Below, one piece after another: positions 7,412 to 16,830 of a stretch of DNA of 64,000 nt (the stretch's first letter is position 1; the number at the start of each line of letters is the position of its first letter). Below the pieces are notes generated by a model that worked only from the letters and a program-made list of their open reading frames with translations, had not been told where the DNA came from and ran no database searches. Both the position numbers and the translations under genes were made by a program. This DNA is from Beggiatoa leptomitoformis (GTDB lineage: Bacteria > Pseudomonadota > Gammaproteobacteria > Beggiatoales > Beggiatoaceae), in assembly GCF_001305575.3 (NCBI RefSeq), contig NZ_CP012373.2, positions 1,178,001-1,242,000 on the forward strand, written 5' to 3'.

Positions 7412-9037
7412 ATGTTGACAAACACGTTAGATGTAAACACAGACATCCTAGAGACTGAAAGTTCCCCTGATTGGAGTGCTTTATATCTCTTTAATTTTTA
7501 TCGCCTAACACTTGCAACCCTATTTGTCATTACCTTCATAACCGATGTTGCACCCAGCTTTTTAGGTCGTTATAACGAAGCCCTGTTTCTAATTGCCGCA
7601 TGGCTATATTTAGGGTTTTCCCTCGCTTGCCTGTTCATGACAGACTACCGCTATCCTTCCTTTAACCTGCAAGTGCTGGGACAAATTCCACTTGATATTT
7701 TACTGATTACCCTTCTTATGCATACCAGTGGTGGGGTTAGCAGTGGTATGGGAATGTTATTAGTCGTTGCCGTTGCAGGGGGGAGTTTACTCTCCGAAGG
7801 GCGCACCGCTTTTTTCTTTGCCGCCATTGCAAGCCTGTCCGTATTAGGACACGTGGTTTATGCCGATACATTTAACTGGTTTCAAACCACCAGCTACACA
7901 CACGCAAGTATGCTAGGGATAACTTTTTTTGCCACTGCTTTTTCAGCTTATACACTGGCTAAACGTGTTAAAATTAGCGAAGCACTAGCCCGTCAACGGG
8001 GGCTACATGTGCAATATTTGGCGCAGCTAAACGCTGAAATTGTCCAACACATACAATCAGGCATTCTTGTTGTTGATGTCGTTGAACGCATTCGTTTATT
8101 TAACGAAGCAACCATGCGCTTATTATCATTGTCAGAAGACCCGTTCGGGCGAACACTCGCAGCAGTCGCACCAGAATTGGCAAAACAATTTAATCACTGG
8201 CAAATCAAAAGAGTAAACACCTCACAGGTTTTTCGTCCCTTACGGGGAGAGGCTGAAATCATCGCAACCTTTACCTATTTAAATCGCGGCGAATCCTACA
8301 GTGTTTTAATCGTATTAGATGATGCAACCTTGACCACCCGTCGGGCACAACAATTAAAACTGGCTGCATTAGGACGGCTTACCGCCAGTATTGCACATGA
8401 AATTCGCAATCCACTAGGGGCAATTAGCCAAGCGGGGCAACTGTTGGCAGAATCCGTGCATTTAAACGCCAGCGATACCCGCTTAGTACAAATCGTTGTT
8501 TCACAAGCCCAACGGGTAAATACCATTATTGAAAATATCTTACAACTCAGTCGACGCGAAACCAATACGCAACAATTCGCGCTGGATGTCTGGGTGTTAG
8601 AATTCATAGAAGAATATCGCGGACAGCATGGATTAACAGAAAGTAAACTCGCATTGCTGATTGATAAACAACCCTTGTTTGTCTATTTTGACCCCACACA
8701 ACTGTATCAAGTTGTGAGTAATTTATGTGACAACGGCTTGCGTTATAGCCAACATGACCCCTTATTAACCTTACATTTAGGATTTACGGAAGACTCCAAA
8801 CGTCCCTATTTAGAAATCATCGACACAGGTAAAGGAATGCCTGAAGAGATTGCCACACAGATTTTTGAACCTTTTTTTACCACTGAAATTAAAGGGACAG
8901 GATTAGGACTTTATTTAGCACGGGAAATTTGTGAGGCGAATCAGGCTTCTTTACAGGTAGTAAGTAACAGCCTAACAGGCTGTTGTTTTCGTATTTTATT
9001 GACCAATCACGCAGACAATCCCCATCTTATCACATGA
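7412..9037 (+). CDS. pilS: PilS-like membrane sensor histidine kinase
   Basis: A 541-residue kinase. About six hydrophobic segments fill residues 25-190. A PAS-like region follows (about 205-300, starting at AEIVQHIQSGILVVD). The HisKA domain carries the phospho-His in SIAHEIRNPLGAISQ, and the ATPase domain shows NLCDNGLRYS, DTGKGM and KGTGLGLYLA. This order and length match PilS, which controls type IV pilin transcription. It is followed 64 bases later by a PilR-like sigma-54 activator, the usual partner. No pilA is adjacent, so the regulated target is inferred. AtoS- or ZraS-type kinases are alternatives but lack the six-helix input domain. Confidence 0.8.
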   Translation: MLTNTLDVNTDILETESSPDWSALYLFNFYRLTLATLFVITFITDVAPSFLGRYNEALFLIAAWLYLGFSLACLFMTDYRYPSFNLQVLGQIPLDILLITLLMHTSGGVSSGMGMLLVVAVAGGSLLSEGRTAFFFAAIASLSVLGHVVYADTFNWFQTTSYTHASMLGITFFATAFSAYTLAKRVKISEALARQRGLHVQYLAQLNAEIVQHIQSGILVVDVVERIRLFNEATMRLLSLSEDPFGRTLAAVAPELAKQFNHWQIKRVNTSQVFRPLRGEAEIIATFTYLNRGESYSVLIVLDDATLTTRRAQQLKLAALGRLTASIAHEIRNPLGAISQAGQLLAESVHLNASDTRLVQIVVSQAQRVNTIIENILQLSRRETNTQQFALDVWVLEFIEEYRGQHGLTESKLALLIDKQPLFVYFDPTQLYQVVSNLCDNGLRYSQHDPLLTLHLGFTEDSKRPYLEIIDTGKGMPEEIATQIFEPFFTTEIKGTGLGLYLAREICEANQASLQVVSNSLTGCCFRILLTNHADNPHLIT

Positions 9038-9101
9038 AATCCTCAACATAGATGCCTTAAAGTTGTCTAGTCCCTGTAATAACTAAACATTGAGAAAAAC
9101 T

Positions 9102-10472
9102 ATGTCATGTCCGAAATGTCTTGTTGTTGACGATGAGCCAATTATTCTTGAACTCTCAGCACAGACGCTAAGCTCTATGAATATTGATTGTGTCGGTGCT
9201 GGTTCATTTGCTGAAGCATGTGAATATTTAAAAACACAGATGTTTGATTTATGTTTGACAGACATGCACTTACCTGATGGTAATGGCATTGATTTGGTAA
9301 CACTGATTCAGCAAGAATATAGTAATACACCTGTCGCCATGATCACTGCTTTTGGTAGTGTAGAATCTGCGGTACAGGCATTAAAAGCAGGCGCGTTTGA
9401 TTTTGTAACCAAACCTGTGGATATTAAAGCCTTGCGGGTTTTAGTCAGTACCGCGCTTAAATTATCAGAAAAACATGAAGATAGTTTTTCTTCTCTCGTT
9501 GGAGAATCTTGCGCGATTCAATCTTTGCGCGTAAAAATTGCCAAACTTGCCCGCAGTCAAGCACCTGTTTATATTCGTGGAGAATCTGGCGTGGGTAAAG
9601 AAGTGGTCGCCCGTTTGATACATACGCAAGGTGCAAGAGCAAGTAAGTCTTTTGTCCCTGTTAATTGCGGCGCAATTCCAACCGAATTGATGGAAAGCGA
9701 GTTTTTCGGGCATAAAAAGGGCAGTTTTACAGGTGCGAACACCGATAAACCCGGTTTATTTCAAACAGCACAGGGCGGAACATTGTTTCTTGATGAGGTT
9801 GCTGATTTACCGCTGCACATGCAGGTCAAATTATTGCGTGTTATTCAAGAAAAACAAATGCGTCCTGTGGGTGCGGCGAAAGAAATTTCTGTTGATGTGC
9901 GAATTCTTAGCGCAACCCATCGCGATTTAGCGGATTTAGTTAAGCAAGGCAAATTTCGCCAAGATTTGTTTTATCGGATTAATGTAATTGAAATTAATGT
10001 TCCACCGTTGCGGGAACGTATAGAAGACATTCCCTTATTAGTTGAGCGGATTTTGCAAAAGCTCACGGATAATGGGGGAAAAACGGATTTACGTCTATCA
10101 TCTGAGGCAATGACCTTTTTGCAAAGCTATCATTTTCCGGGAAATGTCCGTGAATTGGAAAATATTTTAGAGCGTGCCATGACCTTATGCGAAGGTAATA
10201 TCATTCAACTTGATGATTTACAATTACCGACGATAAAAGATGATATCGAAATGACGGAAGAAGATTATGGCACATGGGTAAATGTGTCATCGACAGAAGC
10301 CCACGCCGAAGGACTAGACCCTTTATTAGAAGATGTAGAAAAAGAACGCATTATGAAGGCATTGGAAAAGACCAGAGGGAATAAAACCCATGCTGCAAAG
10401 TTGTTAGGAATTAGTTTTGGTGCGTTGCGTTATCGCTTAACAAAATTCAATTTGCGGTTCAATTCTGACTAA
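9102..10472 (+). CDS. pilR: PilR-like sigma-54-dependent response regulator
   Basis: About 456 residues. The receiver has VVDDEPIIL, phospho-Asp in LCLTDMHLP and Lys in FVTKPVD. The AAA+ domain shows Walker A GESGVGKE, the sigma-54-contact loop GSFTGAN, Walker B LFLDEVADL and the arginine-finger region. The Fis-type helix-turn-helix is at the C-terminus (NKTHAAKLLGISFGALRYR). ATG 9102 is favoured over the upstream TTG 9090. It opens sigma-54 promoters after phosphorylation by the PilS-like kinase directly upstream. A rho-independent terminator follows at 10553. Confidence 0.87.
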   Translation: MSCPKCLVVDDEPIILELSAQTLSSMNIDCVGAGSFAEACEYLKTQMFDLCLTDMHLPDGNGIDLVTLIQQEYSNTPVAMITAFGSVESAVQALKAGAFDFVTKPVDIKALRVLVSTALKLSEKHEDSFSSLVGESCAIQSLRVKIAKLARSQAPVYIRGESGVGKEVVARLIHTQGARASKSFVPVNCGAIPTELMESEFFGHKKGSFTGANTDKPGLFQTAQGGTLFLDEVADLPLHMQVKLLRVIQEKQMRPVGAAKEISVDVRILSATHRDLADLVKQGKFRQDLFYRINVIEINVPPLRERIEDIPLLVERILQKLTDNGGKTDLRLSSEAMTFLQSYHFPGNVRELENILERAMTLCEGNIIQLDDLQLPTIKDDIEMTEEDYGTWVNVSSTEAHAEGLDPLLEDVEKERIMKALEKTRGNKTHAAKLLGISFGALRYRLTKFNLRFNSD

Positions 10473-10552
10473 ATACCGTAAATAATAGCCAGCTTTTGAA
10501 TTTAAAGCTTTTTTAAGATAACAGTCGTATGGTCAAACGCAAATAAACGTAA

Positions 10553-10587
10553 GGTGTATGAGTAATCATGTCATACACCGTTTTTTT
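10553..10587 (+). terminator. Rho-independent terminator after pilR
   Basis: GGTGTATGA (10553-10561) pairs perfectly with TCATACACC (10571-10579) across a 9-base loop, followed by a run of seven T. Confidence 0.9.
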
Positions 10588-10740
10588 GTCCGAATTAGTA
10601 TTCTTGGACTATGCTGATGCAGATGGGCTTTGATTTTGTATGTAAGAAAATGAATAACAAGGCTTTAAATGATGCTATCCATATTACTTTTGCAAGTGGT
10701 CTCCTTTTAAAACCACAAGTCCAATAGGATTTGTAATGCG

Positions 10741-12003
10741 ATGACAACACCGACTGAAACACCCCCCGCCCCACCTCCCGCCATTAAGGCGTTTACCGCC
10801 GCCGTCTATGAATCTCCCGTTAAAAATATTTATTTTATTAAAGGCTTAGTTTCCGAAAAATTTGAATTATATGGTGAAGATTTAATCGGCTTATTAATAG
10901 ATATTCAAGCAGATTCATTTGCTTATTATTATAAAAATGCGGGGTTAGGCACGTTAGAAGCACAACATCAGTTAGCCTTGATGTATGCCTTGGGAAAAGG
11001 GGTTGACTTAGATGAAAAAAAAGCAGTTTATTGGTTTCGGGAGGCCGCACAACGAGGACATTATCGCGGACAGTATAATCTGGCGGTGCTTTGTTATCGG
11101 GGTCGCGGTTTGCCAAAAGATGATGAACAAGCTTTATATTGGTTGCGCAAATCAGCTGCTCAAGATACTCCTGAAGCCCATAATTTATTAGGGATTTTTT
11201 CTTGCTTAGGACGTGGTGTTGCTGTTGATAGCCGACAAGCCGTTGAGTGTTTTGAAAAAGCGGCACAGCAAGGGCATAAATATGGGCGTTTCAATTTGGC
11301 TATGATGTATAAAAATGGTTTTGGCTTTACATCGGCAGATGAAGCACATGCGTTTAATAATTTTCTGCGTGCAGGCGAATTAGGAATTGCAGAAGCCCAA
11401 AATCAAGTTGGTGTGGGTTATAGCTACGGCATTGGTGTTGCCGTTAATAAAGCACGTGCTGTAGAGTGGTATCGTAAGGCGGCTGAACAAGGGCATATTC
11501 GTGGACAGTATAATTTAGCGGCGGTGTATGAATTTGGTTTAGGTGGTGTAGAGGCTGACGATAAAAATGCGATGGAGTGGTATCGTAAAGCCGCTAATGC
11601 AGAAGACCGTGATGCACAATATCATTTAGGCGTGTTTTATCTGAATGGACGCGGGGGATTACGAAAACATCCTGAAGAAGCAGAAAAGTGGTTACTGAAA
11701 GCGGCAGCGCAGGATATTGTAGAAGCACAGTTGTGCCTAGCTAATTTGTATGCAACGGGAAGTGGTAATGTTGCACAAGATTATGAGCAGTCTTTACATT
11801 ATTATACCTTGGCAGCAGAGCGAGGACATAAAGAAGCCCAGTTTAAATTGGGCTTAATTTATGAGTATGGGAATAGCTCTGTTGCAAAAGATTATAAATT
11901 AGCTAAACAGTGGTATCAAAAAGCCAGCGCACAGGGACACGGTGAGGCAAAAATCAACTTATGGTGGATACAGTGGTTAAAATGGTTATTACCTTATGTA
12001 TAG
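10741..12003 (+). CDS. Sel1-like (TPR) repeat protein
   Basis: A 420-residue protein made of about nine 36-residue Sel1-like repeats. They are recognisable from recurring patterns such as AQHQLALMYALGKGV, KAVYWFREAAQRGH and AMEWYRKAANAED. These alpha-alpha hairpins form a solenoid for protein-protein interaction. There is no signal peptide or membrane segment; the N-terminus is Pro/Thr-rich. The C-terminal end (NLWWIQWLKWLLPYV) is hydrophobic and could touch the membrane. A ribosome site (AGGAT) lies upstream. Binding partner and role are unknown; it sits alone between pilR and a STAS gene. Confidence 0.88.
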   Translation: MTTPTETPPAPPPAIKAFTAAVYESPVKNIYFIKGLVSEKFELYGEDLIGLLIDIQADSFAYYYKNAGLGTLEAQHQLALMYALGKGVDLDEKKAVYWFREAAQRGHYRGQYNLAVLCYRGRGLPKDDEQALYWLRKSAAQDTPEAHNLLGIFSCLGRGVAVDSRQAVECFEKAAQQGHKYGRFNLAMMYKNGFGFTSADEAHAFNNFLRAGELGIAEAQNQVGVGYSYGIGVAVNKARAVEWYRKAAEQGHIRGQYNLAAVYEFGLGGVEADDKNAMEWYRKAANAEDRDAQYHLGVFYLNGRGGLRKHPEEAEKWLLKAAAQDIVEAQLCLANLYATGSGNVAQDYEQSLHYYTLAAERGHKEAQFKLGLIYEYGNSSVAKDYKLAKQWYQKASAQGHGEAKINLWWIQWLKWLLPYV

Positions 12004-12057
12004 CTGTCATTTTTATGACAGTTTATAAGTCTTAATATTCCAGTAACCCGCACCATC

Positions 12058-12408
12058 TTATTGTAAAGAGAGCTGAAAACCGGGCAATACCCGTTTGATA
12101 TTGGTCAGCATTCTGTCTTGCCATGTTACTTCGCGTAAGCCATGAACAATAACGTGGGTCTGATTTTTGCGTTCCATCTGCATTAAAAACTTAGATAAGG
12201 TATTAATCCCAGAGCTATTTAATAACTCTAAAGCGCGTAAATCAATCGTAATTTTTGGTAAATCTTTTTCCGCAAGTTCGTTGAGCATCTCTAAAATGGG
12301 CATATAGGCTTTGCTATCTTGCAACTGTAACTTGCCTTGAAAGGTGATTGTGCCTGTAAACACATTACTTTCAACGCGGTAATCTTCAGCTCTTATTTTT
12401 CTAAACAT
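12058..12408 (-). CDS. STAS-domain protein (anti-sigma-factor-antagonist-like)
   Basis: A 116-residue single STAS domain. The core ITIDLRALELLNSSGINTLSKFL matches the SpoIIAA/RsbV region whose Ser is phosphorylated in partner-switch systems. The start at 12408 is chosen because GGAGAACACAAC lies immediately upstream; the longer frame to 12477 has no such site. It is closely similar in the LNSSGIN-LSKFM segment to the STAS protein at the right edge of the window (63687), suggesting paralogues. No partner kinase or phosphatase is adjacent; it is divergent from the PAS-GGDEF gene. Confidence 0.82.
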   Translation of the reverse strand: MFRKIRAEDYRVESNVFTGTITFQGKLQLQDSKAYMPILEMLNELAEKDLPKITIDLRALELLNSSGINTLSKFLMQMERKNQTHVIVHGLREVTWQDRMLTNIKRVLPGFQLSLQ

Positions 12409-12588
12409 GTTGTGTTCTCCTGTGATGTAATGAATTAAACACATTATTGTTTTCCAATATAGCAGGAAGTGTGCCACGATAAGGCTAACCCAACGTTTAT
12501 CGTTATTTCGGCTGATTAATTATTTCTCTTTATTATGTTTAATTGATGACTAAGGCTATATAACGGTAACTTTTTTTCTTACTAAATA

Positions 12589-14952
12589 ATGGTAGAACGG
12601 TTAATGAGCGCGTTACATGACCATCAACAGCCTTTACAGAATATAATCAACACACTATATGAAGGGCTTTTAGTCTATGACCAGACAGGTATGATTGTCG
12701 CCTGCAATTCACAAATAACCACATTATTAGCAGTAAAAGCAGAAGATTTGTTAGACCAGTCTATATTTCCCTTAACGTGTATTTGGGAAAATGGCGCGGA
12801 AGTTAGCATGGCGGATTTTCCTGCAATGATTGCTTTACAAACCCAACAGGCGTGTCATCACAAAGTAATGGGCATTTATCGCCCTGATGACCAACTCGTT
12901 TGGGTATTGGTTAATGCACAGTTATTTGCAGAACAAGGTGTTATCTGTACATTTACAGATATTACAACATACATTCAACAAGGAGAAATGTTATCCACGA
13001 AATTACATTTTTTCTCTTTACTCTTTGATAATACTAATGTTGGTATTGCAGTTACTGATATCCAAGGACACTTTGTCTATCTCAATACGACTTTTTGCGA
13101 GTTATTTGGCTATCGTTTTGAAGAACTTATTCACCAACCGTTTACCCAATTGCTAACGCCTGAATTACACACCAAAGCCATGCAATGGCATGTCAGATTT
13201 CTGACAAATGCGGCTAGTAATAGCGGACACTGGCCTTTACAACATCGGGATAAACACCTCTTACGTCATCACATTGGAGAAAGTCAACTAGTTGATGATA
13301 AAGGGCATTTATTTAAAGTCACTACAATTACCAATTTACAACATTATTATCAACACAATACATTGATTTTACCTGATTTATCTCATTATTCTATATGGTT
13401 ACCGCATTTATTGCTGTCTTTATCGACAACCCTACTTAGCATAGATAAACGGGGAATTTTAGCTTTTGCACAAGGTCAACATTTAGATATTTTGGGCATT
13501 AGTCCCGAACAAGTAGAACAACCGATTTTTAAAACCAGCAAACAAATCGCACGCTTCGCACCACAAATTAAACAAACCTTATCAGGCGAGCAGCTACAAG
13601 AAACTTTTCAACAAGATAATCGGGTTTTTACCCTGCACTTTTTGCCGCTGATGGATTTAGATTTTTGTGTGGGTTTATTAATTTTATTACAAGAGGTTAC
13701 AGAACAACATCGCCTTTCAACCCGGGTAAAAACCCTTAGCCAAGAAACCCATTTATTAACTGCACACACAGAACTGGCGTTATTAACAACGCAAGAAAAC
13801 CAAATTACACGGGTGAATCCGCGTTGTGAAAACCTGTTTGGTTATAGCCAAGTTGAACTACTGACCTTTCCTGTTACACAACTTTTTGTAAATAAACATG
13901 ATTATGAATACATAAAACATCTGATTGCCGAAAAAAACTTTGAATATCAGCCCCGCCAATGGCTACGCCGTAAAGATGACTCCGTATTTTATGGCCATAT
14001 TCATCTGCAACCTGTTCAATCTCAAAAAGTATTATGGTTAATAGAAGACCTGACACGGCAACAACAAACCCAAGAAGCCTTAGCCGTTAGTGAAATTATT
14101 TGGGCAAATAGCGATGATGCCTTTTTACTCCTAGATGCGGAATTTAGAATATTGCGGGCTAATCCTGCTACCCGCTATTTTACGGGTTATTTTGAAGCCG
14201 AATTACAAGAGCTTTTCCTACAAGATTTACAAGTGGAATGGTTAGATACGCAAATTAACGAACAAATAACCAGCGCGTTACAACAAGCCAAATATTGGCA
14301 GGGGATGGTCTGGCAACGACATAAGCACGGCGGTGTTTATCAATGTCGTTTAACAATTCAACCCTATCAACCGTCTTCATTACCAGAACGCCGTTATGTG
14401 GTGTTACTTAATCAACTACATAATCAAAACGCCGCGCTACATGACCCTTTAACACAACTGGCAAATCGCCGTTTGTTTTGTCATAACTTAACAAAAATAC
14501 TGACTTTAGCTAAAAGAAACAACAAACACTTTGCCTTATTACTCATTAATCTCGATATGATGGCAGATATTAATCAACAATATGGTCATGTATTAGGCGA
14601 TAAATTTTTGCAATATTTAGGCAATAGCTTTGCAGAAACCTTACGCCACAGTGATTTGGTTGCTCGTTATGATGGTGCGCAATTTATTGTTGCACTTGGA
14701 GAAATATCTGAACCACAACATGCGGGTTTGGTGGGTGAAATGTTACTATTTAAAGCAACACAACCCATGGTCTTTGAAGATTGCACGCTACAAACCAAAG
14801 CCAGTATTGGCATTGTTGTTTATCCACAAGATACAGGAGAGATTGAAGAATTATTGACAATGGTTGAACTGGCTACCCAACAAGCGCGACAGGTTGGTGG
14901 TGACCAATGTCTATTTTACAACCTAGATTTACAGGCACTACATAAAGCCTAA
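12589..14952 (+). CDS. Multi-PAS protein with a degenerate GGDEF domain
   Basis: A 787-residue soluble protein. Several PAS-type sensor regions occupy about residues 10-620 (for example LLFDNTNVGIAVTDIQGHFVYLN and FGYRFEELI). The C-terminal GGDEF domain begins at DPLTQLANRRLF. The active-site motif reads DGAQF instead of GGDEF, so cyclase activity is unlikely. The inhibitory site RxxD (RHSD) is retained at the canonical five-residue spacing before it, so the domain could still bind c-di-GMP as a receptor. There is no EAL domain. It is divergent from the STAS gene, about 180 bases apart. The sensed signal is unknown. Confidence 0.82.
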   Translation: MVERLMSALHDHQQPLQNIINTLYEGLLVYDQTGMIVACNSQITTLLAVKAEDLLDQSIFPLTCIWENGAEVSMADFPAMIALQTQQACHHKVMGIYRPDDQLVWVLVNAQLFAEQGVICTFTDITTYIQQGEMLSTKLHFFSLLFDNTNVGIAVTDIQGHFVYLNTTFCELFGYRFEELIHQPFTQLLTPELHTKAMQWHVRFLTNAASNSGHWPLQHRDKHLLRHHIGESQLVDDKGHLFKVTTITNLQHYYQHNTLILPDLSHYSIWLPHLLLSLSTTLLSIDKRGILAFAQGQHLDILGISPEQVEQPIFKTSKQIARFAPQIKQTLSGEQLQETFQQDNRVFTLHFLPLMDLDFCVGLLILLQEVTEQHRLSTRVKTLSQETHLLTAHTELALLTTQENQITRVNPRCENLFGYSQVELLTFPVTQLFVNKHDYEYIKHLIAEKNFEYQPRQWLRRKDDSVFYGHIHLQPVQSQKVLWLIEDLTRQQQTQEALAVSEIIWANSDDAFLLLDAEFRILRANPATRYFTGYFEAELQELFLQDLQVEWLDTQINEQITSALQQAKYWQGMVWQRHKHGGVYQCRLTIQPYQPSSLPERRYVVLLNQLHNQNAALHDPLTQLANRRLFCHNLTKILTLAKRNNKHFALLLINLDMMADINQQYGHVLGDKFLQYLGNSFAETLRHSDLVARYDGAQFIVALGEISEPQHAGLVGEMLLFKATQPMVFEDCTLQTKASIGIVVYPQDTGEIEELLTMVELATQQARQVGGDQCLFYNLDLQALHKA

Positions 14953-15252
14953 AAACCGCAGTTTTAGACTGGAAATGCTGATGAGTTAAATAAAAAAATC
15001 ACTGTGTTTTCAAAACTCGCCACGTCAAAATAAGCTAATGTCATTAGACTTCTTGCAGCCGTGTGCAAGCAAGATGAACAACGTATAACACCGCTTCAAG
15101 CGGTGGTATTCGTACAGCATTACTATTGAAAAAACAATTTTATCCACAAAATACCAACTATACTGTTATACGACTTAGTGCAATAAATCGATTTATCAAA
15201 TTATCAAATCGGTTTTCATCTTAATTTTTTCTTAAAATAGAGTTATTTACAA
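14953..15252. other. Intergenic region carrying a REP-like hairpin
   Basis: About 300 bases between the PAS-GGDEF gene and the MFS gene. Besides the hairpin at 15081-15113 and AT-rich promoter-like sequence near 15150-15240 I see nothing coding. Confidence 0.5.
15081..15113. repeat. REP-like dispersed hairpin, copy 1
   Basis: The inverted repeat contains ACACCGCTT-C-AAGCGGTGG as a stem with flanking ACGTAT/ATTCGT arms. Related hairpins occur at 43526, 47450 and 52116, all intergenic. Confidence 0.7.
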
Positions 15253-16494
15253 ATGCAAACGCCTTCCATTTCAGAAAGGGCATTGATAATAATTGTTTTT
15301 GCAATTCAATTTGTCAATATTGTTGATTTTATGATGGTTATGCCATTAGGGGCAGATTTTGCCAAAGATTTAGCCATTGATACAGCACACATTGGGATTA
15401 TTGGCGGTAGTTATACGATTGGTGCGGCAATTTCTGCCATTATCAGCGCATTTTTTCTTGACCGTTTTGACCGACGTACCGCTGTTTTTTACGCCATGAT
15501 AGGGTTAATCATGGCGACAGCCTTTTGTACATTGGCAACTAATTTAATTGAATTGGTTACGATGCGTGTTATTGCTGGTATTTTTGCAGGTCCTTTGTCT
15601 TCTCTCGTTATTGCAATGGTCATTGATGTCATTCCCGCAGAACGGCGAGGGCAAGCAATGGGCTTAGTGATTAGTTCTTTTTCTATTTCAGCCGTGTTAG
15701 GTGTTCCACTAGGTTTAGAGTTGGCGCGAATTGGTGGCTGGCAAGCTCCTTTTTTAGCCATTGCAATGGTGAGTTTGCTTGTTGTCATCGCAACATTATG
15801 GTTTTTACCACCCATGCGTGACCATTTTTCAGCCGTACAACACACCTCACAAAAAACCCGAATGTTACGTTTTTTTACCCGCCCTGATGCACTGCTGGCT
15901 TACTCATTAACAGCACTTTCTATGTTGGGCGGATTTTTAATCATTCCCAATATTTCCGCATACGTACAGTTTAATTTGCATTATCCACGAGAAGCATTAA
16001 GTCTTTTATATTTAGCAGGTGGTACTGTTAGCTTTATTGCAATGCAACTAGCTGGGCGTTGGACAGACCGTTACGGCAGTTTTATGGTTATCTTGGGGGC
16101 AAGTTTACTGTTGACATTCGTTTTACTATTTGGATTTACGGTAGAAACCGTGTTTTTACCGGTTACCATTATTTTTGCAGGTTTTATGCTTGCCATGTCC
16201 TTACGTAGCGTTGCTATTACCGTCATCATCGCGAAAGTGCCAGATGGGTCTGAACGGGCGGGATTTATGGCGGTCAATGCGGCTGTACAACATTTAGCCA
16301 GTGCAATAGGCGGAATGCTCTCTGCGGTACTCTTACAATCACAAGCGAATGGTATGTTAATAGGTATGTGGCAAGTTGGTCTTTTATCCATTATAACGAC
16401 CTTAATATTACCCATATTATTTTGGATTTTAGAAAGTCGGCTAAATAGACAATCTATTGTTATTCCAACAGAATTAGCGTTAAATGAACGTTAA
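15253..16494 (+). CDS. Major facilitator superfamily transporter
   Basis: A 413-residue membrane protein with about 12 hydrophobic helices. The loop-2/3 motif appears as FFLDRFDRRTAVFY and the first helix carries FVNIVDFMMVMPLG, as in the drug:H+ antiporter / AraJ-like branch of MFS. It probably exports a small molecule using the proton gradient, but the substrate cannot be assigned from sequence. There is no adjacent regulator. The start ATG at 15253 lies directly before the first helix. Confidence 0.88.
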   Translation: MQTPSISERALIIIVFAIQFVNIVDFMMVMPLGADFAKDLAIDTAHIGIIGGSYTIGAAISAIISAFFLDRFDRRTAVFYAMIGLIMATAFCTLATNLIELVTMRVIAGIFAGPLSSLVIAMVIDVIPAERRGQAMGLVISSFSISAVLGVPLGLELARIGGWQAPFLAIAMVSLLVVIATLWFLPPMRDHFSAVQHTSQKTRMLRFFTRPDALLAYSLTALSMLGGFLIIPNISAYVQFNLHYPREALSLLYLAGGTVSFIAMQLAGRWTDRYGSFMVILGASLLLTFVLLFGFTVETVFLPVTIIFAGFMLAMSLRSVAITVIIAKVPDGSERAGFMAVNAAVQHLASAIGGMLSAVLLQSQANGMLIGMWQVGLLSIITTLILPILFWILESRLNRQSIVIPTELALNER

Positions 16495-16553
16495 AAATAA
16501 ATGTAAAAACGGTTTGAATGAGACCTTTCAAAATTGACCGATTTTATTGCAAG

Positions 16554-16723
16554 TATAGCTAACGCAACTTAAAAAGCAGCTTAATGTAGGGTGGAATAGC
16601 GTAGCGTATTCCACCATAAAACGCCAAAAATAGCTGAGTTTATGCAGAAAGCTTGCACTGTTGTGGAATACGGCTTGCGCCTATTCCACCCTGCAATAAT
16701 CATTTTAAAGTGCGTTAGCTATA
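16554..16723. repeat. MITE-like nested palindrome
   Basis: Outer arms TATAGCTAACGCAACTT (16554) and AAAGTGCGTTAGCTATA (ending 16723) are near-perfect inverted repeats. Inside lie GTAGGGTGGAATAGCG...TATTCCACC and its inverted partner ending TATTCCACCCTGC. There is no coding capacity. The size, about 170 bp, suits a miniature inverted-repeat element. Confidence 0.8.
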
Positions 16724-16761
16724 GTTCTTTCTGCCACTGGAAATTTTGGTTCAGACAAAAT

Positions 16762-16794
16762 AAAAAAGGACGGTTTTGCAACCGTCCTTTTTTT
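16762..16794 (-). terminator. Bidirectional rho-independent terminator after acnB
   Basis: AAAAAAGGACGGTT and AACCGTCCTTTTTT pair around TTGC. A/T tracts on both sides let it work on either strand; it lies directly downstream of acnB (minus strand). Confidence 0.9.
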
Positions 16795-16830
16795 ATTCAG
16801 CCAGACACGATGTATTGTGTCTTTCCATCC

